Assembly: GCF_018919385.1 (NCBI RefSeq)
Contig: NZ_JAHLMF010000009.1
Location: 1 to 64,000 of the forward strand
Direction of reading: 5' to 3'
Source of the DNA: Geomonas diazotrophica
GTDB lineage: Bacteria > Desulfobacterota > Desulfuromonadia > Geobacterales > Geobacteraceae
DNA length: 64,000 nucleotides
Positions 27,032-36,836 of this stretch are shown here, piece by piece. Numbering within the stretch: position 1 is the stretch's first letter; every line of letters starts with the position of its first letter. Made by a program: the position numbers and the translations under genes. The notes under the pieces were generated by a model. It was not told where the DNA came from. It did not search any database and saw nothing but the letters and a program-made list of their open reading frames with translations.

Positions 27032-28150
27032 TCACCAGAAGGTGAAAGGTTCCTGCTCTCCCTGGTATTCAACTATTTCCGCCTCGAAGCGGCGCGCCGC
27101 GAGGAACTCCCGCAACTGCGCCCCGAGCCCCTGCACCATAAGGCGCTCGGTGGCAAAGTGCCCGGCGTCGAGGAGTGCCACCCCGAGGGCCTCGGCCTCG
27201 CGCGCCTCGTGGTATTTCACGTCCCCGGTCACGAGGATATCGGCACCCTTTCGCGCCGCGTCGTGCAGCAGCGAGACGCCGGAGCCGCCGCAGACGGCGA
27301 CCTTCTTCACCTGGCGCTCGGGATCCCCGACCAGCCGCACCCCGGCGGCGCCGAGACGCTCCCGGACCTCCTTCGCAAAACACGCTGCCGTTACCGGGGC
27401 AGCCAGCGTCCCGATCCGCCCCAGCCCCCGCGGTGCCCCCTGGTTCAGCACCGGGTACAGGTCGTAGGCGGGCTCCTCGTAGGGGTGCGCCCCCTTCATG
27501 GCGGTGACGGCGGGACCGATGCGGTCCTTCATGATCAGGAGCTCGAGCCTGCTTTCCGGCTCCGCGTGCCCCGCCCCGACCTCGCCCACGAACGGCTTGG
27601 CGCCGGCAAGCGGGGTGAAACGCCCGGTCCCCTCCGACTGGTAGGAACAGTCGCGGTAGTTGCCGATCAGGGGGATGAAGGGGGAGAGCGCGGCCAGAAG
27701 CTTCTCCTCGAAACCGCACGGCGCGAAGAGCACCATCTTGGCGTACTCCTCCCCGCCGGTGATCTTCAGCGGCTGCGCACCCTGGATCCCCAGACGGCCG
27801 GCCAGGAGGTCGTTCACGCCCCCTTGGGCTATGTCGAGGTTGGTGTGCATGGAGATGATGGCGAGGTCGTGCTTGAGGGCGAGGATGGTAAGGCGGCCGG
27901 TCTCGTCGGCGGCGGTGATCTTTTTCAGCGGGGAGAAGATGAAGGGGTGGTGCGTGACGAGCAGCTGGCAACGGGCTTCGATGGCCGCCTCCACGGCGGG
28001 ACGGCCGGGATCGAGCGCCACCATGAGCCGGGAGACCGGGGCGACCGGGTCGCCCAGCTGCAGCCCCACGTTGTCCCAGGATTCAGCGAAGTGAATTGGG
28101 GCGATTTTACCAGTTATTCCAACTAGATCCGAAATTCTTGGAGTTATCAT
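27032..28150 (-). CDS. NIF3-like dinuclear metal-centre protein (YqfO type)
   Basis: A 372-aa NIF3/DUF34 protein, sometimes annotated as GTP cyclohydrolase I type 2 homologue; the cellular substrate is unsettled. HFAESWDNVGLQLGD opens it, and the first metal-binding motif is LLVTHHPFIFSPLKKI. HTNLDIAQGGVNDLLA supplies more ligands, and the C-terminal half has CGGSGVSLLHDAARKGADILVTGDVKYHEA and DAGHFATE. The central ~100 residues (LLAALSPFIPLIGNYRD to PVLNQG) are the extra domain of the longer, YqfO-like subtype. I start at ATG 28150; no strong Shine-Dalgarno is visible. Confidence 0.9.
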   Translation of the reverse strand: MITPRISDLVGITGKIAPIHFAESWDNVGLQLGDPVAPVSRLMVALDPGRPAVEAAIEARCQLLVTHHPFIFSPLKKITAADETGRLTILALKHDLAIISMHTNLDIAQGGVNDLLAGRLGIQGAQPLKITGGEEYAKMVLFAPCGFEEKLLAALSPFIPLIGNYRDCSYQSEGTGRFTPLAGAKPFVGEVGAGHAEPESRLELLIMKDRIGPAVTAMKGAHPYEEPAYDLYPVLNQGAPRGLGRIGTLAAPVTAACFAKEVRERLGAAGVRLVGDPERQVKKVAVCGGSGVSLLHDAARKGADILVTGDVKYHEAREAEALGVALLDAGHFATERLMVQGLGAQLREFLAARRFEAEIVEYQGEQEPFTFW

Positions 28151-28161
28151 CGCGCTCAAAA

Positions 28162-28196
28162 GAAAAAGAGTGCAACCGCTTGGTGTGCACTCTTTC
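28162..28196 (-). terminator. Intrinsic terminator downstream of the tRNA gene
   Basis: Arms GAAAGAGTGCA and TGCACTCTTTTTC on the minus strand around a short loop, followed by TTTTG. It lies between the tRNA and the NIF3-like gene. Confidence 0.75.
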
Positions 28197-28270
28197 TCCC
28201 CACTAGAAGTGTATTTTTTCGTCTGACCAGGTGCTTTAAGGGCATCCCCACATCATCCTAATTTGTAAGG

Positions 28271-28347
28271 TGGTGGGCCCACCAGGACTCGAACCTGGGA
28301 CCGACCGGTTATGAGCCGGTAGCTCTAACCAACTGAGCTATAGGCCC
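28271..28347 (-). tRNA. tRNA with CAT anticodon, probably tRNA-Ile2
   Basis: A 77-nt cloverleaf with encoded CCA. The acceptor pairs GGGCCTA with TGGGCCC. The D arm is AGCTCAGTTGGTTAGAGC, the anticodon stem-loop ACCGG-CTCATAA-CCGGT and the T arm CCAGG-TTCGAGT-CCTGG. The CAT anticodon is shared by Met and Ile2 tRNAs. Base pairs C4-G69 and C5-G68, which are recognition elements for the lysidine synthase TilS in E. coli, are present, so I favour the AUA-reading tRNA-Ile2. A methionine elongator tRNA cannot be excluded. Confidence 0.9.
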
Positions 28348-28362
28348 GAAAAGCGAAATTAA

Positions 28363-28391
28363 AACATATAGTAAAAGGGTTAGCGTGTCAA
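28363..28391 (-). promoter_or_regulatory. Sigma70 promoter of the tRNA gene
   Basis: TTGACA (28386-28391) and TATGTT (28363-28368) on the minus strand with a 17-base spacer, ending ~15 bases before the tRNA 5' end. Confidence 0.7.
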
Positions 28392-28422
28392 GCTTCTATT
28401 TTAATGACAGAAGCCCGCTTCC

Positions 28423-29547
28423 CTAATACATCTCGTACTTGAGCAGGCGACACTCGATGGGGCCGTTGTAGAGCACCATCCTCCGGGTCGCCTTCAGTCC
28501 GACCGACTTGGCCAGTTCGAGGTTGCCGGTGAAGAGGTAGGCGGTGTACCCCTTGCAGCGCTGTTTCAGGGTGTCGCCGATCTCCTTGTAGAGCGGACGC
28601 AGCGCCTCCTGCTCGCCGAGCCTCTTGCCGTAGGGAGGATTGACGATCAGCACCCCCGGCCCCGGGGGCGGGGTGAGCTCGGCCATGGGGAGGCGTCCCA
28701 GCACGAGGTGCTGCAGCACGCCGGCGCGCTGGGCGTTCTGGGCCGCCATGCCGACCGCGGAGTGGGAGAGGTCGGTACCCTGCACCGGCGCGGGAAGCCG
28801 CTCCAGCATCCCGGCGCGCGCCTCGGCCACGATCCGCTCCCAGAGCGCCCGGTCGAACCCCTGCCAGCGCTGGAAGCCGAAGCGGCGGTTGAGCCCGGGG
28901 GGGATGCGCAGCGCCTTGAGCGCCGCCTCGATGGCGATGGTGCCGGTGCCGCACATGGGATCGACCAGCGGGGTGCTGCCGTCCCAGCCGGAGAGCTCCA
29001 CCAGCGCCGCCGCCAGGTTTTCCTTGAGCGGGGCCTCGTGACGGTCCAGGCGGTAACCGCGCCGGTCCAGCGGTTCGCCGGAAAGGTCGAGGCTCAGGGT
29101 GCAGCGGTTCTTGAAAAGCCGCACGTTGACGCGCAGGTCGGGGTCCTTTGTGTCCACGCTCGGGCGGCTACCGTAGTGGTCGCGCAGGGCGTCCACGATG
29201 GCGTCCTTGGTCTTGAGCGCCACGAAGCCGGAATGGGTCAGCGCGGAGTCGCGCAGGTTGCAGTCGACGGCGAGGGTGAGCTCCGGGGTGAGGAAGCGCT
29301 CCCAGGAGACGCCGCGCACGCCGCGGTACAGCTCCTCCGGGGTCTCGCAGGGAAACTCGGCGAGCGTCATCAGCACGCGGCTCGCGCTGCGCAGCCAGAG
29401 GTTGGCGCGGTAGGCCGCCTCCATCCCACCGGCGAAACGGGCGCCGCCGCTCTCTACCGACACATCGGACACCCCGAGCCTCACCAGCTCGGCAGCCAAC
29501 GCCTCTTCCACCCCCTTGGCGGTGGTGGCGAAAAAAAACTGTTTCAT
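28423..29547 (-). CDS. THUMP-domain class I SAM RNA methyltransferase (RlmL/YpsC-like)
   Basis: A 374-aa methyltransferase expected to make N2-methylguanosine in 23S rRNA (the m2G2445 type), based on family. The N-terminus has FFFATTAKGVEEALAAELVRLG and a THUMP region. VDPMCGTGTIAIEAALKAL is the SAM-binding motif I, and IVNPPYGKRLGEQEALRPLYK carries the NPPY catalytic motif. At 374 aa it matches the single-domain YpsC form, not the fused RlmKL of E. coli. It is encoded just upstream of the tRNA gene on the same strand. Confidence 0.85.
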   Translation of the reverse strand: MKQFFFATTAKGVEEALAAELVRLGVSDVSVESGGARFAGGMEAAYRANLWLRSASRVLMTLAEFPCETPEELYRGVRGVSWERFLTPELTLAVDCNLRDSALTHSGFVALKTKDAIVDALRDHYGSRPSVDTKDPDLRVNVRLFKNRCTLSLDLSGEPLDRRGYRLDRHEAPLKENLAAALVELSGWDGSTPLVDPMCGTGTIAIEAALKALRIPPGLNRRFGFQRWQGFDRALWERIVAEARAGMLERLPAPVQGTDLSHSAVGMAAQNAQRAGVLQHLVLGRLPMAELTPPPGPGVLIVNPPYGKRLGEQEALRPLYKEIGDTLKQRCKGYTAYLFTGNLELAKSVGLKATRRMVLYNGPIECRLLKYEMY

Positions 29548-29924
29548 CCCCTCTCCTTGAAAAACGTGCCGGCACTGTCATGAGAAGCTCAGGCCTGCCG
29601 AGCCACCGAAGGCACCCCCCTGCCGCTCACCTTCATTAGGACTATACACGCAGCGGCTTTGCCGCCGCAACGGCAAAGCGTAAATTAATGTTGTCCGGCC
29701 GTTGCACTGATTAAAAAATAATGATAAAAAATTAATTTCTTTAGTTGGCTGAGGTTGTGCCGATACATATTTTCATGAGCGCCGTGCCAGCCTGCTTTCC
29801 CGGCCCAACCGTCGCCGGCGGAGTGTTTTCCCCTCCGGCGCGGCGGTTGCCTTTGCGTCGCCATCGTTTACAATTTTCCGGTGTCCGGTGCCACAATCCC
29901 TTGGTTTTTCGGAGAAAACCGCAC
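29548..29924. other. Intergenic region between divergent genes
   Basis: No gene is supported in these 377 bases. GCTTTGCCG and CGGCAAAGC (29656-29664, 29671-29679) form a 9-bp hairpin. An AT-rich stretch at ~29708-29742 (TTAAAAAATAATGATAAAAA) probably contains promoters for the rightward regulator gene. I looked for a GEMM c-di-GMP riboswitch before this GGDEF gene and did not find the conserved core. Confidence 0.4.
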
Positions 29925-31214
29925 ATGAAGAGACTGTTAAGAGTCCTGATCGTAGAGGACGCCCCGGACGATGCCCAGCTGATCGTCATCCAGCTCGAGC
30001 AGGGGGGCTTCGACGTCCATTTCCAGCGGGTGGACAGCGCTCAGCCCCTGGCCGAGGCGCTCGACTCGTCGCCGTGGGACGTCATCATCTGCGACTACGT
30101 GATGCCCGGCTTCAGCGGCCTGAAGGCGCTGCAGATACTCAAGGAGCGCGGCAGCGACATCCCCTTCCTGATGATCTCCGGGAAGGTCGGCGAGGAGGCC
30201 GCGGCGGCGGCCATCCGCGCCGGCGCCGACGACTTCGTGCTCAAGGGCAACCTGGCCCGGCTGGTGCCGGCGGTGCAGCGCTCCATCGCGGAGGCGACGC
30301 TGCGGCAGCAGAGTCGGCGCCACGAGCAGGAACTGAAGGATAAACTGGAGTTCATCCAGATCCTCATCGACACACTCCCCACCCCCATCTTCTACAACGA
30401 TCCCAACGGCCTGTACCTCGGCTGCAACAAGGCGTTCGAGGAGCAGATCGGCATGAAGCGGGACGGGCACATCAACAAGAGCATCTACGACATCCTCCCC
30501 CCGGACCTGGCCGCCCTCTACAGCCGCGGCGAGGAGACGGCGCAGAACGGGGTCGGCCCGCGCAGCTTCGAGGGGACCATCACCTGCGCCGACGGCGAAC
30601 GCCGCGACATGATCTTTTACAGCGCCACCTTCAAGAACTCGGGGAGCAGCTCCGGGGGAGTGGTCGGGGCGCTGCTGGACATCTCGGAGCGCAAGCAGGC
30701 CGAGCTGAAGCTGCGCTATCTGAGCAGCCACGACATCCTGACCGGCATCTACAACCGCGCCTATTTCGACGAGGAGCTCGAGCGGCTGAGCAAGGGGCGG
30801 AAGTTCCCGGTGAGCATCGTGATGGTCGACGTGGACCGCCTGAAGGAGGTCAACGACCAGCAGGGGCACGCGGCCGGCGACGACCTGCTCCGGCACGCGG
30901 CCGAGGTGCTCAAGAACGCCTTCCGGCGCGAGGACGTGGTCGCGCGCGTCGGGGGGGACGAGTTCGCGGCCCTCCTCCCCAACACCGACGAAGCCACCCT
31001 GCGCGAGGCGATGGAGCGGCTCCAGGCCCAACTGGCCCAGAGCAACGATGAGCACCCAGCCCTCCCCTTGAGCCTCTCCATCGGAGCCGCCACCGCCCAC
31101 GACGGGGAGGAGCTGATGGCGTCCTGGCGCCTGGCCGACCAGAGGATGTATCGACAGAAGAAGGGTCGCAAAAACAGCAACGCCGGCAGCAGGCAGCACC
31201 AGTTGGTGGCCTAG
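29925..31214 (+). CDS. Response regulator with PAS and GGDEF domains (diguanylate cyclase)
   Basis: A 429-aa regulator. A receiver domain (LLRVLIVEDAPDDAQLIVIQ, phospho-acceptor Asp in VIICDYVMPGFSG) occupies residues 1-120. A PAS domain (~145-255, YNDPNGLYLGCNKAFEEQIG) follows, then a GGDEF domain with YNRAYFDEELERLS and an intact active site VGGDEFAALL. It should make cyclic di-GMP in response to a kinase. I see no RxxD inhibitory site with certainty. The ATG at 29925 has GGAG ten bases upstream; in-frame codons before it lack family similarity. It is a single gene followed by its own terminator. Confidence 0.92.
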   Translation: MKRLLRVLIVEDAPDDAQLIVIQLEQGGFDVHFQRVDSAQPLAEALDSSPWDVIICDYVMPGFSGLKALQILKERGSDIPFLMISGKVGEEAAAAAIRAGADDFVLKGNLARLVPAVQRSIAEATLRQQSRRHEQELKDKLEFIQILIDTLPTPIFYNDPNGLYLGCNKAFEEQIGMKRDGHINKSIYDILPPDLAALYSRGEETAQNGVGPRSFEGTITCADGERRDMIFYSATFKNSGSSSGGVVGALLDISERKQAELKLRYLSSHDILTGIYNRAYFDEELERLSKGRKFPVSIVMVDVDRLKEVNDQQGHAAGDDLLRHAAEVLKNAFRREDVVARVGGDEFAALLPNTDEATLREAMERLQAQLAQSNDEHPALPLSLSIGAATAHDGEELMASWRLADQRMYRQKKGRKNSNAGSRQHQLVA

Positions 31215-31234
31215 AGCCGGCGGGGAGCAATGAG

Positions 31235-31270
31235 GGCGCGCGTCCCGGGATCGGGGCGCGCGCCTTTTTT
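31235..31270 (+). terminator. Intrinsic terminator after the REC-PAS-GGDEF gene
   Basis: GGCGCGCGTCCCG and CGGGGCGCGCGCC form a long GC stem followed by TTTTTT. Confidence 0.9.
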
Positions 31271-31301
31271 ATCGGGTGCAGCGAAAGCTTTTCGCCAGCC
31301 G

Positions 31302-32081
31302 CTACTTGAAGATGATCATGGGAAGCTCGTCCGCCTTGCCTGCGGCCGGCTTCGCCCCCTCCCCCTTCGCCTCTCGCGCCTTCGCGGGGTATTCCGCCTC
31401 GAGCCTCTTCGCCACCTCATCCGCACGTGCCGTGTCCCCAGACTTCAGGTAGGCCTGCTGCAGGTTGAAGAGGGTGTCGGCGAGCCCGGGCTCGCCCGGG
31501 AAGCGCTGCAGCGCCTCGTTCAGCCGCTTGATCGCGGAGGGGTACTTCTTGGTTCTCAGGTAGAAATTCCCAACGTAGTTCTCGTAGGCGAGCTGCTTGC
31601 CGCGGCAGTCGGCGAGCTTCACCTTGGCGTCCGCCGCGTACTCCGAGCCAGGGTACTGGGCCAGGAACATCTCCAGGTAGTGCACGGAGTTCTTCACCGC
31701 CGTCTGGTCGGTGTCGATGCCGGTGATCTCGTTGTAGTTGGACACTCCCAGGCGGTACAGCGCGTACGGGGCCTTCTCGTTGCTCGGGTGGAGCTTGCGG
31801 AAATCCTCGTAGGCTGCGGCCGCCTCGATGAAGGCGCCGTTATCGAAGTGGGCATCCGCGATCTTCAGCTCGGCCTGCGCCGTCAGTTCGGGGTTGCTGT
31901 AGCTCTCCTTCACCTTCTTGAACTGCGCGATGGCGTCCTCGAAGTGCCGGGAGGCGTAGGCGGCCTCGCCTTCCTTGAAATAGGTCTCGGGACTCTTCAC
32001 CGGGGCCGGAGCCGTAGCGCAGGCGCCGACCAGCAGGAGCAGGGAGAAAAGGCCCGGGTAACGCAGGTGTCGAGAGTGCAT
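31302..32081 (-). CDS. bamD: Outer membrane assembly lipoprotein BamD
   Basis: A 259-aa TPR lipoprotein of the BAM complex, which inserts beta-barrel proteins into the outer membrane. A signal peptide with lipobox LLLVGAC gives an N-terminal lipidated cysteine at ~21. TPR-type repeats follow: SPETYFKEGEAAYASRHFED, PELTAQAELKIADAHFDNGA, EKAPYALYRLGVSNYNEI and YPGSEYAADAKVKLADCRGK. The pattern and length match BamD/YfiO. The C-terminal ~25 residues are Ala/Lys/Glu-rich and atypical. It lies downstream of typA but behind a terminator. Confidence 0.9.
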   Translation of the reverse strand: MHSRHLRYPGLFSLLLLVGACATAPAPVKSPETYFKEGEAAYASRHFEDAIAQFKKVKESYSNPELTAQAELKIADAHFDNGAFIEAAAAYEDFRKLHPSNEKAPYALYRLGVSNYNEITGIDTDQTAVKNSVHYLEMFLAQYPGSEYAADAKVKLADCRGKQLAYENYVGNFYLRTKKYPSAIKRLNEALQRFPGEPGLADTLFNLQQAYLKSGDTARADEVAKRLEAEYPAKAREAKGEGAKPAAGKADELPMIIFK

Positions 32082-32111
32082 GTGTGACTCCTCCAGTGCG
32101 ATGAGATCATG

Positions 32112-32151
32112 AAAAAGCCCCCGAGGCCCAAGCCGCTACGGCCCCGGAGGC
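32112..32151 (-). terminator. Intrinsic terminator after typA
   Basis: On the minus strand GCCTCCGGGGCC and GGCCTCGGGGGC arms enclose GTAGCGGCTTG, followed by TTTTTC. Confidence 0.8.
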
Positions 32152-32158
32152 TCAGTAT

Positions 32159-33964
<1,806 letters not shown>

Positions 33965-34068
33965 GCTTTACTGCTCCTTTTCTTGGCTCGGCTACAAATA
34001 AAAAGACGAGCAGCGAAGCCCGTCTTAAAAAACAGCTCAATATGGCACTTTTGAGATATCTTTACAAG

Positions 34069-34797
34069 CTATTTTCTGATAATCCGGCGCTTTCCACCCA
34101 TTGCTGCCATCTGCTGCTTCTGGATGGTCGCCAAACTCTCCAGGTGGAACTGCAGCCACATCTCGCCGTACCCCTTCATCTTCATCTTCTTCCCTTCGCG
34201 CAAAAGCTCCAGGTTCTGCTTCAGGTTCTCGTCTCCGGGGAGCTTCGCCACCCCCTTGGCCACGATCTCGCAGGCCTTCACGTTCTCGCCGATCTCGTTG
34301 AGGCAGTAGCCGTAGAGGGCGTAGAGCAGCGACTCCTTGGGGCTCGCCATGAGCGCCTTGTCGAAGGTCTCCTTCATCTTGTCGTGCTTGTTCTTTTTCA
34401 TGTAGGTGACGCCGAGCATCCCCATGGTGACCCAGTTCTTGAAGAAACCCTTCTCCAGGTACGGGAAGGCGGTGGCGAACTCGCGCCTGACGAAGTAGAC
34501 CATGCCGATGGCGGAGTTGATCTGGCTCTCCACGTAGATCTGCCACTTGCCGTAGGGGAGCGCCGACTTCAGGTCGCGGATCCCCTTCTCGAAGCGCTGG
34601 GCCTGGATGTCCTTCATGGCCGGCTCCATTATCGCTTCGAGCCTCTTGGTGATGATGCGGGAGATGATCAGAAAGCTCGCCATGAAGACGATCATGGCGC
34701 CCAGAAGCGCCGCCCACCAGTACTGGAAGCCGGCGGCGAGGGAAACGACGAGGAAAACTGCGATAGCTGCGCCTGCGGAAATAAGAAGGTTGTACAT
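34069..34797 (-). CDS. Membrane-anchored protein with TPR-like repeats, unknown function
   Basis: A 242-aa protein I do not recognise by name. Two hydrophobic segments lie at residues ~4-24 and ~27-46 (AAIAVFLVVSLAAGFQYWWA, LLGAMIVFMASFLIISRIIT). A helical region with TPR-like spacing follows (YFVRREFATAFPYLEKGFFK, ESLLYALYGYCLNEIGENVK). The tail is very basic (KKMKMKG, GGKRRIIRK). The soluble part should face the cytoplasm. It is bounded by mltD upstream and typA downstream on the same strand. Confidence 0.75.
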   Translation of the reverse strand: MYNLLISAGAAIAVFLVVSLAAGFQYWWAALLGAMIVFMASFLIISRIITKRLEAIMEPAMKDIQAQRFEKGIRDLKSALPYGKWQIYVESQINSAIGMVYFVRREFATAFPYLEKGFFKNWVTMGMLGVTYMKKNKHDKMKETFDKALMASPKESLLYALYGYCLNEIGENVKACEIVAKGVAKLPGDENLKQNLELLREGKKMKMKGYGEMWLQFHLESLATIQKQQMAAMGGKRRIIRK

Positions 34798-34855
34798 CGG
34801 CTGATTTATCCTTTCGTGGTGCGGGTCACGTGATTTGCGAGACGGTCGATTGGGG

Positions 34856-36364
34856 CTACCCCTCGTCCCTGACCAGGGCGCCCTTCTTCTCCTGGTACTT
34901 GGCGACGATGATGCGTTTGCCGGGCTTTAAAGCCACCCGGGTCTTCAGGTTGTTCCAGGCGGAGAGGAGCCTGGCCGTTACGTTGAACCTCTTGGCGAGC
35001 GAGGTGAGGGTATCCCCCTTTTTCACCGTGTAGTACTTGTGGAACTCCTTGGGCTCGGCCTTGGCCACCGCCTTGATGTCCTTCGCCACAACCACCGGGC
35101 TCTCCGGCTGCGCCTGTTGCGCCTGTTGCGCAGGATGCGCCGGGTGCCCTTCGCCCCGCGCGGAGGCGACCTGGACCGGGATGGTCAGCACTCGCCCGGC
35201 GAGTTTCACCTTCCTTTTCCCCAGGTTGTTCAGCTCGGCGATGCTCTGCGGCGAGGCGTTGAAGCGCCTGGCGATGGAGGTGAGGGTGTCGCGCTTCTTG
35301 GCCCGGTACTGCACGTTCCTCACCCGCTCGACGTAGCGGTCGGACTCGGGGATCTTCGCGTACTCGGTCGCGCAGGCGCCCCCTGCTCCCTTGGGGACCT
35401 TCAGCAGGTACCCCGGGTAGTCCGGCGGCGTGGTGGCGCGGCGCAGCTCCGGGTTGAGCTCCTTTATGTTCTGAAGGGGAACGCCGCACGCCTTGGCCAT
35501 CACGTCGAGGTCGGTACGGGACGGGATCGGTACCTGGTCGAACTCGATGGGGGGGAGGTAGGCGACGTCGGCGAAGCCGAACTTGGCGGGTTCCTTGGCG
35601 ATGATGGCCGCGGCCAGGAGCTTGGGAACGTAGTCCTTGGTCTCGCGGGCCAGGTAGCTCCCCTTGGAGATCTCCCAGAAGTCGCGGGTGTTGTACATGT
35701 TGATGGCGCGCAGGATCTTGTTCTCTCCCGCGTTGTACCCCGCCGCGGCGAGGTACCAGTCGTTGTTGAACAGCGCGTAGAGCTCTTTGAGGTAGAGCGC
35801 CGCGGCGATGGTTGCCTTCAAGGGGTCGCGCCTCTCGTCGATCCAGGGGTCGATCCTGAGCGCGTAGCGCTTGCCGGTGGCCGGCATGAACTGCCAGGGG
35901 CCGACGGCGGCGGCCACGGATACGGCGTGGGGCATGAAGCCGCTCTCGATCATGGCCAGGTAGACCAGGTCCTCGGGGAGCGCTTCCTTCTTGAGCACCT
36001 CCCGCATCATCGGGATGTAGCGCTCGCTCCTTGAGAGCCACTTGGCGAAGGAAGCGCGGCCGGAGCCCTGGAAGTAGCGGGTGAAGTACTCGACCTTGGA
36101 GTTGAACGTGAGGGGGATGTCGGAGTCGGGAAGCTCCATTTCGGGGAGCTTCAGATCGAAGTCGTCGGAGTCGTCGGTTACGTCGTCGTTGCCGGGGAAA
36201 TCGGCGGAGGTAAGGCCGAGTCCCCTGGAAAGGGCGAGGTCGGCCGAGGCAAGCTGCTGGGTCTGGTGGTCCTTGCGTCCGGACTCCTGGGAGAGCTCTC
36301 CAGGCGCCGCGAGGGCGAAGCAGGGGGTCAGGAGTGCAACTATGATCAGGGTAACTTTAAGCAT
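34856..36364 (-). CDS. mltD: Membrane-bound lytic murein transglycosylase with two LysM domains (MltD-like)
   Basis: A 502-aa periplasmic enzyme that cleaves peptidoglycan to 1,6-anhydromuropeptides. The signal peptide is MLKVTLIIVALLTPCFALAA. The SLT domain (~130-260) contains the catalytic glutamate in YLAMIESGFMPHAVS, then AVGPWQFMPATGKRYALRID and WYLAAAGYNAGENKI. Two LysM domains follow: RAKKRDTLTSIARRFNASPQ and YTVKKGDTLTSLAKRFNVTA, separated by an Ala/Gln-rich linker (HPAHPAQQAQQAQ). No lipobox cysteine is clear, unlike E. coli MltD. Confidence 0.92.
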   Translation of the reverse strand: MLKVTLIIVALLTPCFALAAPGELSQESGRKDHQTQQLASADLALSRGLGLTSADFPGNDDVTDDSDDFDLKLPEMELPDSDIPLTFNSKVEYFTRYFQGSGRASFAKWLSRSERYIPMMREVLKKEALPEDLVYLAMIESGFMPHAVSVAAAVGPWQFMPATGKRYALRIDPWIDERRDPLKATIAAALYLKELYALFNNDWYLAAAGYNAGENKILRAINMYNTRDFWEISKGSYLARETKDYVPKLLAAAIIAKEPAKFGFADVAYLPPIEFDQVPIPSRTDLDVMAKACGVPLQNIKELNPELRRATTPPDYPGYLLKVPKGAGGACATEYAKIPESDRYVERVRNVQYRAKKRDTLTSIARRFNASPQSIAELNNLGKRKVKLAGRVLTIPVQVASARGEGHPAHPAQQAQQAQPESPVVVAKDIKAVAKAEPKEFHKYYTVKKGDTLTSLAKRFNVTARLLSAWNNLKTRVALKPGKRIIVAKYQEKKGALVRDEG

Positions 36365-36596
36365 TCAATACCTTTTTTTGAGTGACGACACGCGTACGCA
36401 CAGGCGCGCAGAATAGCGGAATTTGGCACAGTTGTCAATTCAAAGGGGGTTTGACCGATGCAGACCAAGGGGCGGAGGCGGCAACCGGGTGCCCCACGCC
36501 CCTATCGGGCGCATCGGCGATGCGGTGCCGGACTTTAGCGAAAGGGTACGAAACGGCCGGATCTGGCCCGGGGGGGGCAGGTGAGGCAGGAGATAC

Positions 36597-36629
36597 AAAA
36601 GGCCCCCCGTTGCGAACGGGGGGCCTTTT
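36597..36629. terminator. Strong symmetric terminator downstream of the 24-codon mini-gene
   Basis: AAAAGGCCCCCCGTT and AACGGGGGGCCTTTT form a perfect stem with a 3-base loop. The minus-strand mini-gene stops 23 bases before it. Being symmetric it could also act on the plus strand, but no plus-strand gene ends here. Confidence 0.85.
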
Positions 36630-36651
36630 CCGATGGGGGAGCCCGCCGCGG

Positions 36652-36726
36652 TCAGGCGACGGGCCGACTAGGGCAACCTTCTTTGCAGTGGGTTACCGGA
36701 CGGATCATGAAGAAGTTAGTCCACAT
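36652..36726 (-). CDS. Candidate 24-aa small protein, unassigned
   Basis: An ATG at 36726 with a textbook Shine-Dalgarno (AAGGAG, eight bases away) opens a 24-codon frame. It begins MWTNFFMIRPVTH, continues with CKEGC and ends SRPVA. It has its own near-consensus promoter (36794-36822), a ~60-base leader and a strong terminator (36597-36629), so the unit predicts a ~190-nt RNA. The peptide is neither clearly hydrophobic nor a signal peptide; the only motif is CxxxC. I know no family match. It might be a small protein, a precursor of a modified peptide, a leader peptide, or incidental within a small RNA. Confidence 0.6.
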   Translation of the reverse strand: MWTNFFMIRPVTHCKEGCPSRPVA

Positions 36727-36793
36727 ATCCTGATCTCCTTTTCCCTGGTTGGATTTGCATCCCTCGCTTTATGGTTCCCGGAGGATGGGGAAA

Positions 36794-36822
36794 AATATAA
36801 TGGTCCCCCCTCTCCTTGTCAA
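36794..36822 (-). promoter_or_regulatory. Near-consensus sigma70 promoter of the mini-gene
   Basis: TTGACA (36817-36822) and TATATT (36794-36799) on the minus strand, 17-base spacer. Predicted start ~36787. It lies directly after the stop codon of the DUF362 gene, making the mini-gene a separate unit. Confidence 0.8.
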
Positions 36823-36836
36823 CCGCCCCCGGCAGG

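Noticed and set aside
29548-29924. N-terminal extension of the REC-PAS-GGDEF protein from an ATG at 29745
   Set aside because: The extra 60 residues have no domain, and the ATG at 29925 has GGAG upstream followed at once by the receiver motif.
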